Assembly: GCF_035514885.1 (NCBI RefSeq)
Contig: NZ_DATJCH010000012.1
Location: forward strand, 682,001 to 746,000
From: Albibacterium sp035514885
GTDB lineage: Bacteria > Bacteroidota > Bacteroidia > Sphingobacteriales > Sphingobacteriaceae
Length of the DNA stretch: 64,000 nt
Reading direction: 5' to 3'
In this document: piece after piece, positions 18,480-26,808 of the stretch
Numbering within the stretch: position 1 is the stretch's first letter
Layout: each line of letters opens with the position of its first letter
Notes under the pieces: model-generated
The model's input: only the letters and a program-made list of their open reading frames with translations
Databases searched by the model: none
What the model was told of the DNA's origin: nothing
Position numbers and translations under genes: made by a program

Positions 18480-18848
18480 ATGATACTAACTATTCTGAAC
18501 ATTATATTTTTTCTAAGTTTCCTGGTGTTTGGCTACTTAAATCTAAACGATAAAGACTCATGGCTTTGGGTGCCGATTTATCTAATAGCGGCGATATTGT
18601 GTGGCCTAGTTCCATTCGGAATGGTATACCCGACGGTCTATCTGATCGTGATGGCTTTTTATATTGTATATGCAATTATTCTATTTGTAGCTAAAGACGG
18701 AGTTTGGGATTGGATTACTAAATATAAAAGTCAGAGTCTTGTACAAAGTATGCAAGCTACAAAGCCGTATATTGAGCAAACTCGGGAGTTCTTCGGGCTT
18801 TTAATTGCTACAGGCGCTATAGCTATCAACTACTTTGCTGCCGTGTAA
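18480..18848 (+). CDS. TMEM220-family small membrane protein
   Basis: The most likely start is ATG 18480, giving 122 residues (a TTG 15 bp upstream is also in frame). The protein has four hydrophobic segments and the TMEM220 pattern: NIIFFLSFLVFGYLNLNDKD followed by SWLWVPIYLIAAILC. The family has no known biochemical role. It is 21 bp upstream of eboA and on the same strand, so it may be the first gene of the ebo transcript. A TATATTTG box at 18468-18475 lies directly upstream of the ATG. Confidence 0.75.
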   Translation: MILTILNIIFFLSFLVFGYLNLNDKDSWLWVPIYLIAAILCGLVPFGMVYPTVYLIVMAFYIVYAIILFVAKDGVWDWITKYKSQSLVQSMQATKPYIEQTREFFGLLIATGAIAINYFAAV

Positions 18849-18869
18849 TTTCTTATAATCTCAACAATC

Positions 18870-19580
18870 ATGTTTAACTATAATTTTAATATTTTAAATA
18901 ACCTATTTTTTTCCATCATTCAATCCAGTGTAGATTCTGAAACGCTTGCCTGGCTTCAGGAAAAGGCCGATTTAGCAAATGGAGATGAACCTTTTAGCAA
19001 GTTCATCATTGCGTTTTCTATTGTTTCCCGTAAAGTACCAAAGGTGGGAGTGGAAGTAAGTGATAAAGACGCTGCTGCAATCAATGAAGTAATACCTCAT
19101 TTTTCAATTTCCAATTGGAGTCTTAAGAAGCTTTGTCGTGTTTGGCTTATTATGCAGATTGATGCAAGCGACCAGGCTTCTTACATCCGTAAGATTGATG
19201 AACTGTTTCGGGATGCCGATATGAATGAGCTGGCAACCCTTTATGCGGCTTTGCCTGTTTTGGCCTACTCAGGACATTGGGAAAAACAATGTGCAGTTGG
19301 TATTCGCAGCAACATAGGCTATGTGCTGGATGCTATTATTATGGATAATCCATATCCAGCAGAATACCTGAATGAAGATGCCTGGAATCAACTTATTCTG
19401 AAAGCTATCTTTACGGATAAAGATGTATCAAGAATCATTGGTTTAGAAAAGAGAGTAAACAAAGCCTTGGTAATAGCATTACGCGATTATGCTGATGAGC
19501 GGAATGCCGCAGGCCGGACAATAAATCCAAAACTTTGGGAGATTGTGGATTTATTTGAAAAAAAACATATTAACAACTAA
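18870..19580 (+). CDS. eboA: EboA family protein
   Basis: The 236-residue protein is an alpha-helical protein of the EboA type, without known catalytic motifs. It contains LAWLQEKADLANGDEPFSKF near the N-terminus and YAALPVLAYSGHWEKQCAVG (about 129-148) followed by RSNIGYVLDAIIMDNPYPAE, which fits the central EboA conservation. The call rests mainly on position, as it is directly followed by eboB to eboF in the canonical order. It is 12 bp upstream of eboB. The role in the ebo pathway is unknown. Confidence 0.88.
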   Translation: MFNYNFNILNNLFFSIIQSSVDSETLAWLQEKADLANGDEPFSKFIIAFSIVSRKVPKVGVEVSDKDAAAINEVIPHFSISNWSLKKLCRVWLIMQIDASDQASYIRKIDELFRDADMNELATLYAALPVLAYSGHWEKQCAVGIRSNIGYVLDAIIMDNPYPAEYLNEDAWNQLILKAIFTDKDVSRIIGLEKRVNKALVIALRDYADERNAAGRTINPKLWEIVDLFEKKHINN

Positions 19581-19592
19581 AAAGGAAAGATT

Positions 19593-20579
19593 ATGTGTTC
19601 TAATCATTCAATAGATAGAGATAAGAAGACTTATGGTGAGAATATACCATTGAGTTTAGAAGATATTAAAGGGATGCGTTTTTTTGATCCACATATCCAT
19701 ATGTCGTCACGTACTACGGATGACTACCAGGCAATGGTTGATGCGGGAATTGTTGCTGTTATTGAACCTGCCTTCTGGACAGGCCAGCCGCGTACAGGAA
19801 TATCAAGCTACAGAGATTATTATAATAGTTTGATTGGTTGGGAGCGTTTTCGTTCGTCCCAATTCGGTATCAAGCATTATTGTACCATTGGACTGAACTC
19901 TCGTGAAGCCAACAACATAGAATTGGCAGAACGTGTGATGGAACTTCTTCCTTCTTTTATCTATAAAGAGGGTGTTGTGGGTATTGGTGAAATTGGTTTT
20001 GATGATCAAACACCTGCAGAAGACAAATACTATCGTGCGCAATTGGAATTAGCAAAAACAGCTTCTTTACCTGTGCAAGTCCACACTCCTCACCGTGATA
20101 AGAAACAAGGAACTACCCGAAGCATGGATATAGCCATAGAACATGGATTGGATCCTTATAGTGTTATTATTGACCATAACAACGAAGAAACCGTTAAAGA
20201 AGTTTTGGATCGTGGTTTTTGGGCAGCATTTACCATCTACCCCTTCACAAAAATGGGGAATGAACGTATGGTAGAAGTTGTAAGACAATATGGTTCTGAA
20301 CGCATCATGATAAACTCGGCAGCAGACTGGGGTATCAGCGATCCTTTGGCAATACCTAAAACTGCAGCACTTATGAAAGCTATGGGAATTGATCAGAAAG
20401 ATATTGAATTGGTATCTTACCGCAATGCAATTACAGCTTTTGCTCAAAGTGGACAAATTGACGAGAATGATTTTGCGGCAACAACAGAAATCGATCAGAG
20501 TCAGAAGTTTGCAGGAAATACCATTTTGAGGGGAGGACAACAGCCAAGGGTAGATAAATCTTCTATTATCATTAAATAA
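19593..20579 (+). CDS. eboB: EboB, TatD-like metal-dependent hydrolase
   Basis: The 328-residue protein has TatD/amidohydrolase TIM-barrel motifs: FFDPHIHMSSRTTDDY with two metal-binding histidines (about 30-45), GVVGIGEIGFDDQTP (about 127-141), VQVHTPHRDK (about 157-166) and VIIDHNNEET (about 187-196). TatD-like enzymes are metal-dependent phosphoesterases or nucleases; the ebo substrate is unknown. It has a good ribosome-binding site (AAAGGAAAGA) before ATG 19593. It is followed by eboC after 20 bp. Confidence 0.9.
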   Translation: MCSNHSIDRDKKTYGENIPLSLEDIKGMRFFDPHIHMSSRTTDDYQAMVDAGIVAVIEPAFWTGQPRTGISSYRDYYNSLIGWERFRSSQFGIKHYCTIGLNSREANNIELAERVMELLPSFIYKEGVVGIGEIGFDDQTPAEDKYYRAQLELAKTASLPVQVHTPHRDKKQGTTRSMDIAIEHGLDPYSVIIDHNNEETVKEVLDRGFWAAFTIYPFTKMGNERMVEVVRQYGSERIMINSAADWGISDPLAIPKTAALMKAMGIDQKDIELVSYRNAITAFAQSGQIDENDFAATTEIDQSQKFAGNTILRGGQQPRVDKSSIIIK

Positions 20580-20599
20580 GAAAATTTAAACTCAGCACC

Positions 20600-21490
20600 T
20601 TGAAACGACTGCGTGTTTACTTACTGTTAATGCGTCCTGCTAATATTGTTACTTCGGTTGCAGATGTTTTAGCAGGAATAGCAATCTCAGGTATCTTTTT
20701 ACAGGAAACCTTGGCTGATGGCACAATAGGAAATATAATATTATTATGCCTGGCAACCATTGGTTTATATGGCGGCGGCATTGTTTTTAATGATGTTTTC
20801 GACTATGAACTGGATCGTATTGAGCGACCGGAGCGAGTAATACCAAGCGGACAAATGTCTTTGAAGGGAGCGAGTGCTTTGGCTTCTTCCCTATTGGCTT
20901 TTGGAATCATCATGGCTTTATTAGTAAACATAACAGCTGCTTGGTTTGCTATTTTCATTTCCATTTCAGCACTTGTTTACAATAAATGGGGGAAGCATCA
21001 TCCTTTATTAGGACCACCCAATATGGGACTGTGCAGAGGCTTAAATCTGCTACTAGGTGTGAGTATTTTGCCGGCAGCATTGGCTGGAATCTGGTATGTT
21101 GCCTTGGTTCCGATTCTTTATATATCAGCCATAACAATGATTAGTCGAGGTGAAGTTCACGGAAGTGGCAAAAGACCATTATATGGTGCACTTGCATTAT
21201 ACAGCCTTGTGATACTGATGATCCTGATTTTCGCATGGAATAAGGGTATGATAGCTTTTGTTGTTCCATTTTTAGCTGCATTTGCATGGATGATTTTTAA
21301 TCCATTAATTAAAGCGATTGATACACCAACCGGACCTGCAATAGGAAAATCTGTTAAAGCAGGTGTAATGGCATTAATCTTAATGAATTCAGCCTGGGCC
21401 GCTTCAACAGGGGCTTGGAGCTTGGCGATATTTATTATATTTTTATTACCTCTATCTCTTTGGTTGTCTCGAAGATTTGCAGTGACCTAA
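20600..21490 (+). CDS. eboC: EboC, UbiA-family prenyltransferase
   Basis: The 296-residue integral membrane protein shows the first Asp-rich UbiA motif NDVFDYELDRIERPERVIPS (about 64-83). The second motif, normally DxxGD-like, is replaced by MISRGEVHGSGKRP (about 180-193). It is predicted to have eight or nine TM helices. UbiA proteins prenylate aromatic or other acceptors with isoprenyl diphosphates. The start is TTG 20600, as no in-frame ATG fits the MRPANI region better. The eboD ATG follows after 17 bp. Confidence 0.9.
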   Translation: MKRLRVYLLLMRPANIVTSVADVLAGIAISGIFLQETLADGTIGNIILLCLATIGLYGGGIVFNDVFDYELDRIERPERVIPSGQMSLKGASALASSLLAFGIIMALLVNITAAWFAIFISISALVYNKWGKHHPLLGPPNMGLCRGLNLLLGVSILPAALAGIWYVALVPILYISAITMISRGEVHGSGKRPLYGALALYSLVILMILIFAWNKGMIAFVVPFLAAFAWMIFNPLIKAIDTPTGPAIGKSVKAGVMALILMNSAWAASTGAWSLAIFIIFLLPLSLWLSRRFAVT

Positions 21491-21507
21491 AGAACGAATT
21501 TTTTATC

Positions 21508-22686
21508 ATGAACTATATACAACAGCGTTTTAAAGTTAGTTTCGAATACAAAGTATTCTTTACAGAGGGGCTTTTCAGTTCTAAGAACCCGATTTTTAAT
21601 GAGGTATTAAAAGAAGACCATCAGGAAAATTATTCTAAGAAAATATTATTCGTAATCGATGATAAAATCATCGAGAATTTCCCTGACCTGGATAAGCAGA
21701 TCGATGATTATTTTGAAGGGAATGAATACGTACAATTAATCAAAGAAAAGATTGTTGTTGCTGGTGGAGAGGTCTCTAAGAACGATACGCAGTATTTGGA
21801 AAAGGTAGTTGATGCAGTGAACCGCAATCGCATTGACCGTCATTCATACATTGTTGGAATTGGCGGAGGGTCTGTACTTGACCTAACAGGTTATGCAGCA
21901 GCGATTTCTCATCGGGGAATTAAGGTTATCCGTATACCGACAACCGTTTTATCGCAAAATGATTCGGGTGTAGGGGTTAAAAATGGTGTCAACTACAAGG
22001 GCAAGAAGAACTTTTTAGGAACCTTCGCTCCTCCCTTTGCTGTATTTAACGATTATGAATTCTTAACAACGTTAGAAGACAGGGATTGGAGATCAGGCAT
22101 TTCAGAAGCAGTGAAAGTGGCTCTTATTAAAGATAAAAACTTTTATCAGTGGCTGGAAGATCATGCGGAAGATTTAGTAAACCGCGACAAATCAAGTATG
22201 GAATATCTGATAAAAAGGTGTGCAGAGCTACACGTAGAGCATATCGGCGGTGGTGATCCTTTTGAATTTGGCTCTTCTAGACCGCTCGATTTCGGTCATT
22301 GGAGTGCTCATAAATTAGAGCAGCTAAGTAATTTTAGTGTACTACATGGTGAAGCAGTAGCGATGGGTATAGCGCTTGATAGTTTGTACTCTGCTTTAGC
22401 AGGTTTATTACCACAGCAAGATGCTGACAAAATTGTAAGACTTCTTTCAAAAATGGGCTTACCGGTTACACATGAATTAATGCACCTGGATGGGATAGAT
22501 CATCCTATCTTTTTAGGATTGCAGGAATTTAGGGAGCATTTAGGCGGACAGCTAACCATTATGCTATTAAAAGAAATTGGAGTAGGTTTTGAAGTACATG
22601 AGCTTGATTTGGAATTAGTGATGAAGGCAGCACAAAAACTACAGAACTTTAATCAATCAGACCTAAAACTTTCTGCGCAATGTTAA
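21508..22686 (+). CDS. eboD: EboD, sugar-phosphate cyclase (3-dehydroquinate synthase-like)
   Basis: Starting at ATG 21508 gives 392 residues. It has the NAD-binding GGGSVLDLTGYAAAISHRG (about 121-139), RIPTTVLSQNDSGVGVKNGV, and metal-binding motifs SGISEAVKVALIKD (Glu), DFGHWSAHKLE (His) and LHGEAVAMGIALD (His), all like AroB/EEVS-type sugar-phosphate cyclases. These enzymes cyclise a seven-carbon ketose phosphate. It overlaps the eboE start by 7 bp. The substrate in ebo pathways is unknown; EEVS-like chemistry is an inference from the family. Confidence 0.93.
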   Translation: MNYIQQRFKVSFEYKVFFTEGLFSSKNPIFNEVLKEDHQENYSKKILFVIDDKIIENFPDLDKQIDDYFEGNEYVQLIKEKIVVAGGEVSKNDTQYLEKVVDAVNRNRIDRHSYIVGIGGGSVLDLTGYAAAISHRGIKVIRIPTTVLSQNDSGVGVKNGVNYKGKKNFLGTFAPPFAVFNDYEFLTTLEDRDWRSGISEAVKVALIKDKNFYQWLEDHAEDLVNRDKSSMEYLIKRCAELHVEHIGGGDPFEFGSSRPLDFGHWSAHKLEQLSNFSVLHGEAVAMGIALDSLYSALAGLLPQQDADKIVRLLSKMGLPVTHELMHLDGIDHPIFLGLQEFREHLGGQLTIMLLKEIGVGFEVHELDLELVMKAAQKLQNFNQSDLKLSAQC

Positions 22687-23897
22687 CAAGTGAAGGCCAT
22701 CTGACTTATTGTACAAACATTCATGCGGGCAATGATTGGGCAGATCATTTTGCGAGCTTAAAAGAGAATTTTCCTCTAATTAAAAATGAAATCTCTCCAA
22801 ATGCAGCAATGGCAATTGGGTTACGTTTATCCAATGAAGCTAGCTTAGCCTTAATCGACTCGCAAAAACTTGCAGAATTTGAACGTTGGTTAAGCAAAGA
22901 AGATGCATATGTTTTTACAATGAATGGGTTTCCATATGGAGAATTTCATAATACAGTTGTAAAAGATCAAGTACATACTCCAGACTGGACAACACCTGAG
23001 CGACTATCTTATACGTTAAGATTAGCAGATATTTTATTGAAACTTCTTCCGGAAGGCATGGACGGTGGAATATCAACCTCGCCTCTTAGTTATCGCTATT
23101 GGTTTGATACGGATGAAGCAAAGGAAAATGCGATAATCTCAGCTACCAAGAATGTTATTGCAGTGGTTGAGCATATGTATAAACAAAAGTTGGAAACAAC
23201 GAAGGTTTTACACTTGGATATTGAGCCGGAACCAGATGGTATTTTAGAAACCGGACCGGAATTTATAAACTGGTATAATAAATACCTTTTACCTTTGGGT
23301 AAAGAATACTTTTCTAAGAGACTGGCTTTATCAAATGAGCAATCAGAAGCTATACTGAGAGATCATGTACGACTTTGTTATGATGTTTGTCATTTTGCAT
23401 TGGGTTATGAAAACCACTTTGAAGTTGTAAAGCAACTAGAAGAAAATGATATAAAAATCGGTAAGTTTCAAATCAGCGCAGCTTTAAAAGCTGAAATGCC
23501 GGAAGAACCATCAGCCAGACTTTCTGTAAAAGATGCCTTTGCAGAATTTGACGAATCTACTTATTTACATCAGGTAATTGCACAAAAAAGTGATGGAAGC
23601 TTATTGCGCTACCGCGATTTACCTCCTGCCCTGGCAGATTCAAATGATTCGGACATAATAGAATGGCGCGCTCATTTTCATGTACCTATTTTTGAAAGTG
23701 ATTTTGGCTTATTGCAGTCAACGCAACCAGATATACTTGAAGTCTTAAAGTTGCAGGAAGAACTAAATCTATGTGGGCACTTTGAGGTAGAAACTTACAC
23801 CTGGGGAGTACTATCACCTGAATCAAAACTACCTATGCCTTCTTCTATCAGTCGTGAACTTTTATGGGTTCAACCTCTTTTAAATAAAGCCTTTTGA
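22680..23897 (+). CDS. eboE: EboE, TIM-barrel isomerase/epimerase-like protein
   Basis: The 405-residue protein begins at ATG 22680, overlapping eboD by 7 bp. It has EboE conserved segments: LTYCTNIHAGNDWADHF at the N-terminus, FTMNGFPYGEFHNTVVKDQV (about 79-98), HLDIEPEPDGILE (about 178-190) and VRLCYDVCHFALGYE (about 221-235). The E, D and H positions fit a xylose-isomerase-like TIM barrel metal site. Its biochemical reaction has not been established. It is adjacent to eboF (about 49 bp). Confidence 0.9.
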   Translation: MLTSEGHLTYCTNIHAGNDWADHFASLKENFPLIKNEISPNAAMAIGLRLSNEASLALIDSQKLAEFERWLSKEDAYVFTMNGFPYGEFHNTVVKDQVHTPDWTTPERLSYTLRLADILLKLLPEGMDGGISTSPLSYRYWFDTDEAKENAIISATKNVIAVVEHMYKQKLETTKVLHLDIEPEPDGILETGPEFINWYNKYLLPLGKEYFSKRLALSNEQSEAILRDHVRLCYDVCHFALGYENHFEVVKQLEENDIKIGKFQISAALKAEMPEEPSARLSVKDAFAEFDESTYLHQVIAQKSDGSLLRYRDLPPALADSNDSDIIEWRAHFHVPIFESDFGLLQSTQPDILEVLKLQEELNLCGHFEVETYTWGVLSPESKLPMPSSISRELLWVQPLLNKAF

Positions 23898-23946
23898 ATT
23901 AAATAGCAGACTTGGGTTGGGAATAAAGAATTTAAATTAAAAAGAA

Positions 23947-25299
23947 ATGCAGAAAACTGTTGTACTGAATATTGTTGGATTATCATCATCTTTAATTAGT
24001 GAGCATACTCCGTTTTTGACCTCTTATATCAAAAGACGAAAGTTACAAACTATTGAACCTATGCTTCCTGCAGTAACCACCGCAGTACAATCGACCTATT
24101 TAACAGGAAAGTGGCCGTCAGAACATGGTATTGTTGCAAACGGTTGGTATGATCGTGTTGATAATGAGGTTAAATTCTGGAAGCAATCTAATAAATTAGT
24201 ATTAGCAGAAAGTATTTGGGATAAAGCAAAACGTGAAGATCCAAGTTTTACCGTGTCACAAATGTTCTGGTGGTATAATATGTATACCACAGCTGATTAT
24301 ACAGCTACTCCTCGTCCGAACTACTTGGCAGATGGCAGGAAAATTCCAGACTGCTATACTCGTCCGGGTGAGTTAAGAGATGAATTACAAGAGAAGTTGG
24401 GCCAGTTTCCGCTATTTCAATTTTGGGGCGCCGGGGCTAATATTAAATCATCGAAATGGATTGCAGAAGCATCTAAATTAACGGATGACAAATATGACCC
24501 TACTCTAACGTTGATCTATCTTCCTCACTTAGATTACTGCCAACAGCGTGTAGGTCCGGGACTTAGTGATATAGCGAGCGAATTAAACGAGATTGATGCA
24601 GTAGTAAAAGACTTGGTAGAGTTCTATGAGAAGAAAAATGCAAAGATCATCTTATTATCTGAATACGGTATTGCACCTGTAAGTAACCCCATCCATCTCA
24701 ACCGTCTTTTCCGCAAAGAAGGTTTACTGCAAATCAGGATAGAGCGAGGGCTCGAGATTTTAGATCCGGGGGAATCCAAAGCATTTGTAGTTGCTGATCA
24801 TCAGGTTGCACATGTTTATATTAACGACAAATCAGTTACGGAAAAAGTTAAACAACTATTAAAAGGTGTACCGGGCATTGAATTGATTTTGGATCGGGAA
24901 GAGCAAAAGAAGTATCATATCGATCATGAACGCTCGGGAGAACTGGTATTAATGGCTGATAAAGATAGTTGGTTTACTTACTATTTCTGGCTTGATGATG
25001 CAGTTGCACCAGATTACGCACGTTGTGTAGATATCCATAAAAAACCAGGATACGATCCAATGGAGGTTTTTATGACCTCAAAACTAAGAGCAGGATATAA
25101 ACTTCTTAAAAAGAAATTAGGATTCCGATACGTATTAGACATTGTACCATTAGATGCCAAGCAAATTAAAGGTTCACATGGATGTATTAATACACCGACC
25201 GAATACCACCCTGTCCTAATTACAGAAAACGGATATGGAGAAAAGCCTGTTTCTGCGATAGAAATTCATGATATCATTTGGCAGCATTTGCACAGTTAA
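23947..25299 (+). CDS. eboF: EboF, alkaline-phosphatase-fold nucleotide pyrophosphatase/phosphodiesterase family
   Basis: The 450-residue protein has the type I phosphodiesterase/alkaline-phosphatase fold: PAVTTAVQSTYLTGKWPSEH (about 41-60; a Thr in the T-T-A-V-Q region is the likely nucleophile), YLPHLDYCQQRVGPG (about 198-212, metal Asp/His), SEYGIAPV (about 237-244) and KGSHGC (about 412-417, metal His). The canonical N-terminal metal ligand DG is replaced by VLNIVGLSS (about 6-14), so the metal site may be altered. It is the last gene of the ebo cluster. Confidence 0.9.
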   Translation: MQKTVVLNIVGLSSSLISEHTPFLTSYIKRRKLQTIEPMLPAVTTAVQSTYLTGKWPSEHGIVANGWYDRVDNEVKFWKQSNKLVLAESIWDKAKREDPSFTVSQMFWWYNMYTTADYTATPRPNYLADGRKIPDCYTRPGELRDELQEKLGQFPLFQFWGAGANIKSSKWIAEASKLTDDKYDPTLTLIYLPHLDYCQQRVGPGLSDIASELNEIDAVVKDLVEFYEKKNAKIILLSEYGIAPVSNPIHLNRLFRKEGLLQIRIERGLEILDPGESKAFVVADHQVAHVYINDKSVTEKVKQLLKGVPGIELILDREEQKKYHIDHERSGELVLMADKDSWFTYYFWLDDAVAPDYARCVDIHKKPGYDPMEVFMTSKLRAGYKLLKKKLGFRYVLDIVPLDAKQIKGSHGCINTPTEYHPVLITENGYGEKPVSAIEIHDIIWQHLHS

Positions 25300-25320
25300 A
25301 ACATTTATATATAATTATAT

Positions 25321-26145
25321 ATGGAAGCGATATTAGTACCAACCGATTTTTCAGATAATTCAAAACCGGGTCTCCGCTTTGCTATTCGTTTAGCAGCCAG
25401 GAATAAGGCCGCTCTTGTTTTCGCACATATTTTTCAACCAAAAAGGCCTTATACAGGAGATGCAGAAGCACTTAAAAAAGCGGATATTGCGAAAGCTCAA
25501 TTGAAGCTAGAGGCATTTATAAGAAAAGTATACAATTCACTTAAAGTTGAGCCTGGCGAATATACTTGTAAAATACTGGAAGGATTTAAAGCTGATATCA
25601 CCATACTTGACTATTGTCAGAATCATCCGGATATTAAACTAATCATCATTAGCACCCGTGGAGCCAGTTTCTCCAATAAGATATTAGGAACCAATACAGG
25701 TAATCTGATTACGAAATCTCCTATTCCGGTTATCGCAATACCAAAAGATTATCGCAATAAGCCTCTTCTCAATGTGTTATATGCCACCGATCTTGAAAAT
25801 TTAGATGAAGAGTTTCAACGCGTATTAGATTTTGCGAAACCAAGAGGTTTATCGATTGAACTTCTTCATTTCTCCTCTCCTTCGACTCTTGCCTTGGAGA
25901 AAAATCTACGTAGGGATGTGCTTGAAAGTAAAACAGGATATCCGTTAACCATTCGGATAGAGAAAAACGACTCTCATCATCCTATGAGTAAAAATCTTCA
26001 ACAGCAGATTGAAAAGATCAAACCTTCCTTAGTTGTTCTTTTTACTAATCAGAATCGGACTTTTTACGAACGTTTATTTTTATCCAGTATGTCGGAAGGC
26101 TTATCTTTTAAAAGCCAGACTCCGCTATTGGTATTTAAGAAATAA
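25321..26145 (+). CDS. Tandem universal stress protein (UspA family)
   Basis: The 274-residue protein consists of two UspA-like domains. The first (1-140) starts MEAILVPTDFSDNSKPGLRF and ends with IISTRGASFSNKILGTNTGN, containing the ATP-binding G-x9-G-S/T type loop. The second (about 150-274) starts NVLYATDLENLDEEFQ and ends PLLVFKK. Such proteins respond to stress or growth arrest, but the ligand is not clear. It is 21 bp downstream of eboF on the same strand and could be read through, although its role in the ebo pathway is doubtful. Confidence 0.87.
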   Translation: MEAILVPTDFSDNSKPGLRFAIRLAARNKAALVFAHIFQPKRPYTGDAEALKKADIAKAQLKLEAFIRKVYNSLKVEPGEYTCKILEGFKADITILDYCQNHPDIKLIIISTRGASFSNKILGTNTGNLITKSPIPVIAIPKDYRNKPLLNVLYATDLENLDEEFQRVLDFAKPRGLSIELLHFSSPSTLALEKNLRRDVLESKTGYPLTIRIEKNDSHHPMSKNLQQQIEKIKPSLVVLFTNQNRTFYERLFLSSMSEGLSFKSQTPLLVFKK

Positions 26146-26157
26146 AGCTCTTTTAAA

Positions 26158-26808
26158 CTATTTATCATCGAATTTTATATTTCCAAAGAATTCTGGTAAA
26201 TGGAAATTTGGCTCAGGTGATGAAATGCGTGACCAGGAAATATAATGCGGTTCTGGAAGCAGATCGCCGCATTTATAGAAATTTGCAGAGCAGCCTAAGC
26301 CCTTAAATGATTGAAAGGTTTCATAGTTAAAAACCTCCAAAGGGATATATAGAGTTAAACTCCAGTTAACACCTTTCTTATCATTTGAGCTATTGATTCT
26401 CGAAAAGCTTTTTACATGTCCAACCAGATGATCAGGCAAACGCTTTCTTAAACTTCGCTCTGTAGTGCCATAGCCAATCAAACCAATACCTAGAGCATTA
26501 AATTCCAAGTTGTAATAATAGGAATCTTGAAAGGATATAAAAAACTCCACACAGCTATCTTCCCAAACACGGCCATTTGTCTGAAAAGTATTAATCCTAA
26601 GATGCGTTTCATTTACCTCAAACTTTAAGGCAATCGCTTGATCACTGTAAGCAATTTTAAAAGTTACACGCGGTTTATAGGGATAGTTTTTTTTCCATGA
26701 AACCTGATCAATGTGGTTAACCGGGCAATCTTCCAACAGAATATTAAGCTCCCTTTCATCAGCTTTTATATTCTTATAGTAAGGAATTAATAGCTCATCC
26801 TTTTTCAT
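26158..26808 (-). CDS. Carbohydrate-binding family 9-like protein
   Basis: The 216-residue cytoplasmic-looking protein (no signal peptide) has a beta-sandwich pattern of the CBM9-like group: ...FKIAYSDQAIALKFEVNETH (about 50-69), NGRVWEDSCVEFFISF (about 77-92), YYNLEFNALG (about 97-106) and NWSLTLYIPLEVFN (about 147-160). These domains are common in Bacteroidota carbohydrate-use loci, although an unexported form is unusual. It overlaps the start of its upstream kinase gene by 4 bp, so the two are cotranscribed. The ligand is unknown. Confidence 0.75.
   Translation of the reverse strand: MKKDELLIPYYKNIKADERELNILLEDCPVNHIDQVSWKKNYPYKPRVTFKIAYSDQAIALKFEVNETHLRINTFQTNGRVWEDSCVEFFISFQDSYYYNLEFNALGIGLIGYGTTERSLRKRLPDHLVGHVKSFSRINSSNDKKGVNWSLTLYIPLEVFNYETFQSFKGLGCSANFYKCGDLLPEPHYISWSRISSPEPNFHLPEFFGNIKFDDK

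Noticed and set aside
20067..20540. 157-codon minus-strand frame within eboB
   Set aside because: It lies completely inside eboB, and its His/Cys-rich composition is what the complement of a barrel gene gives.
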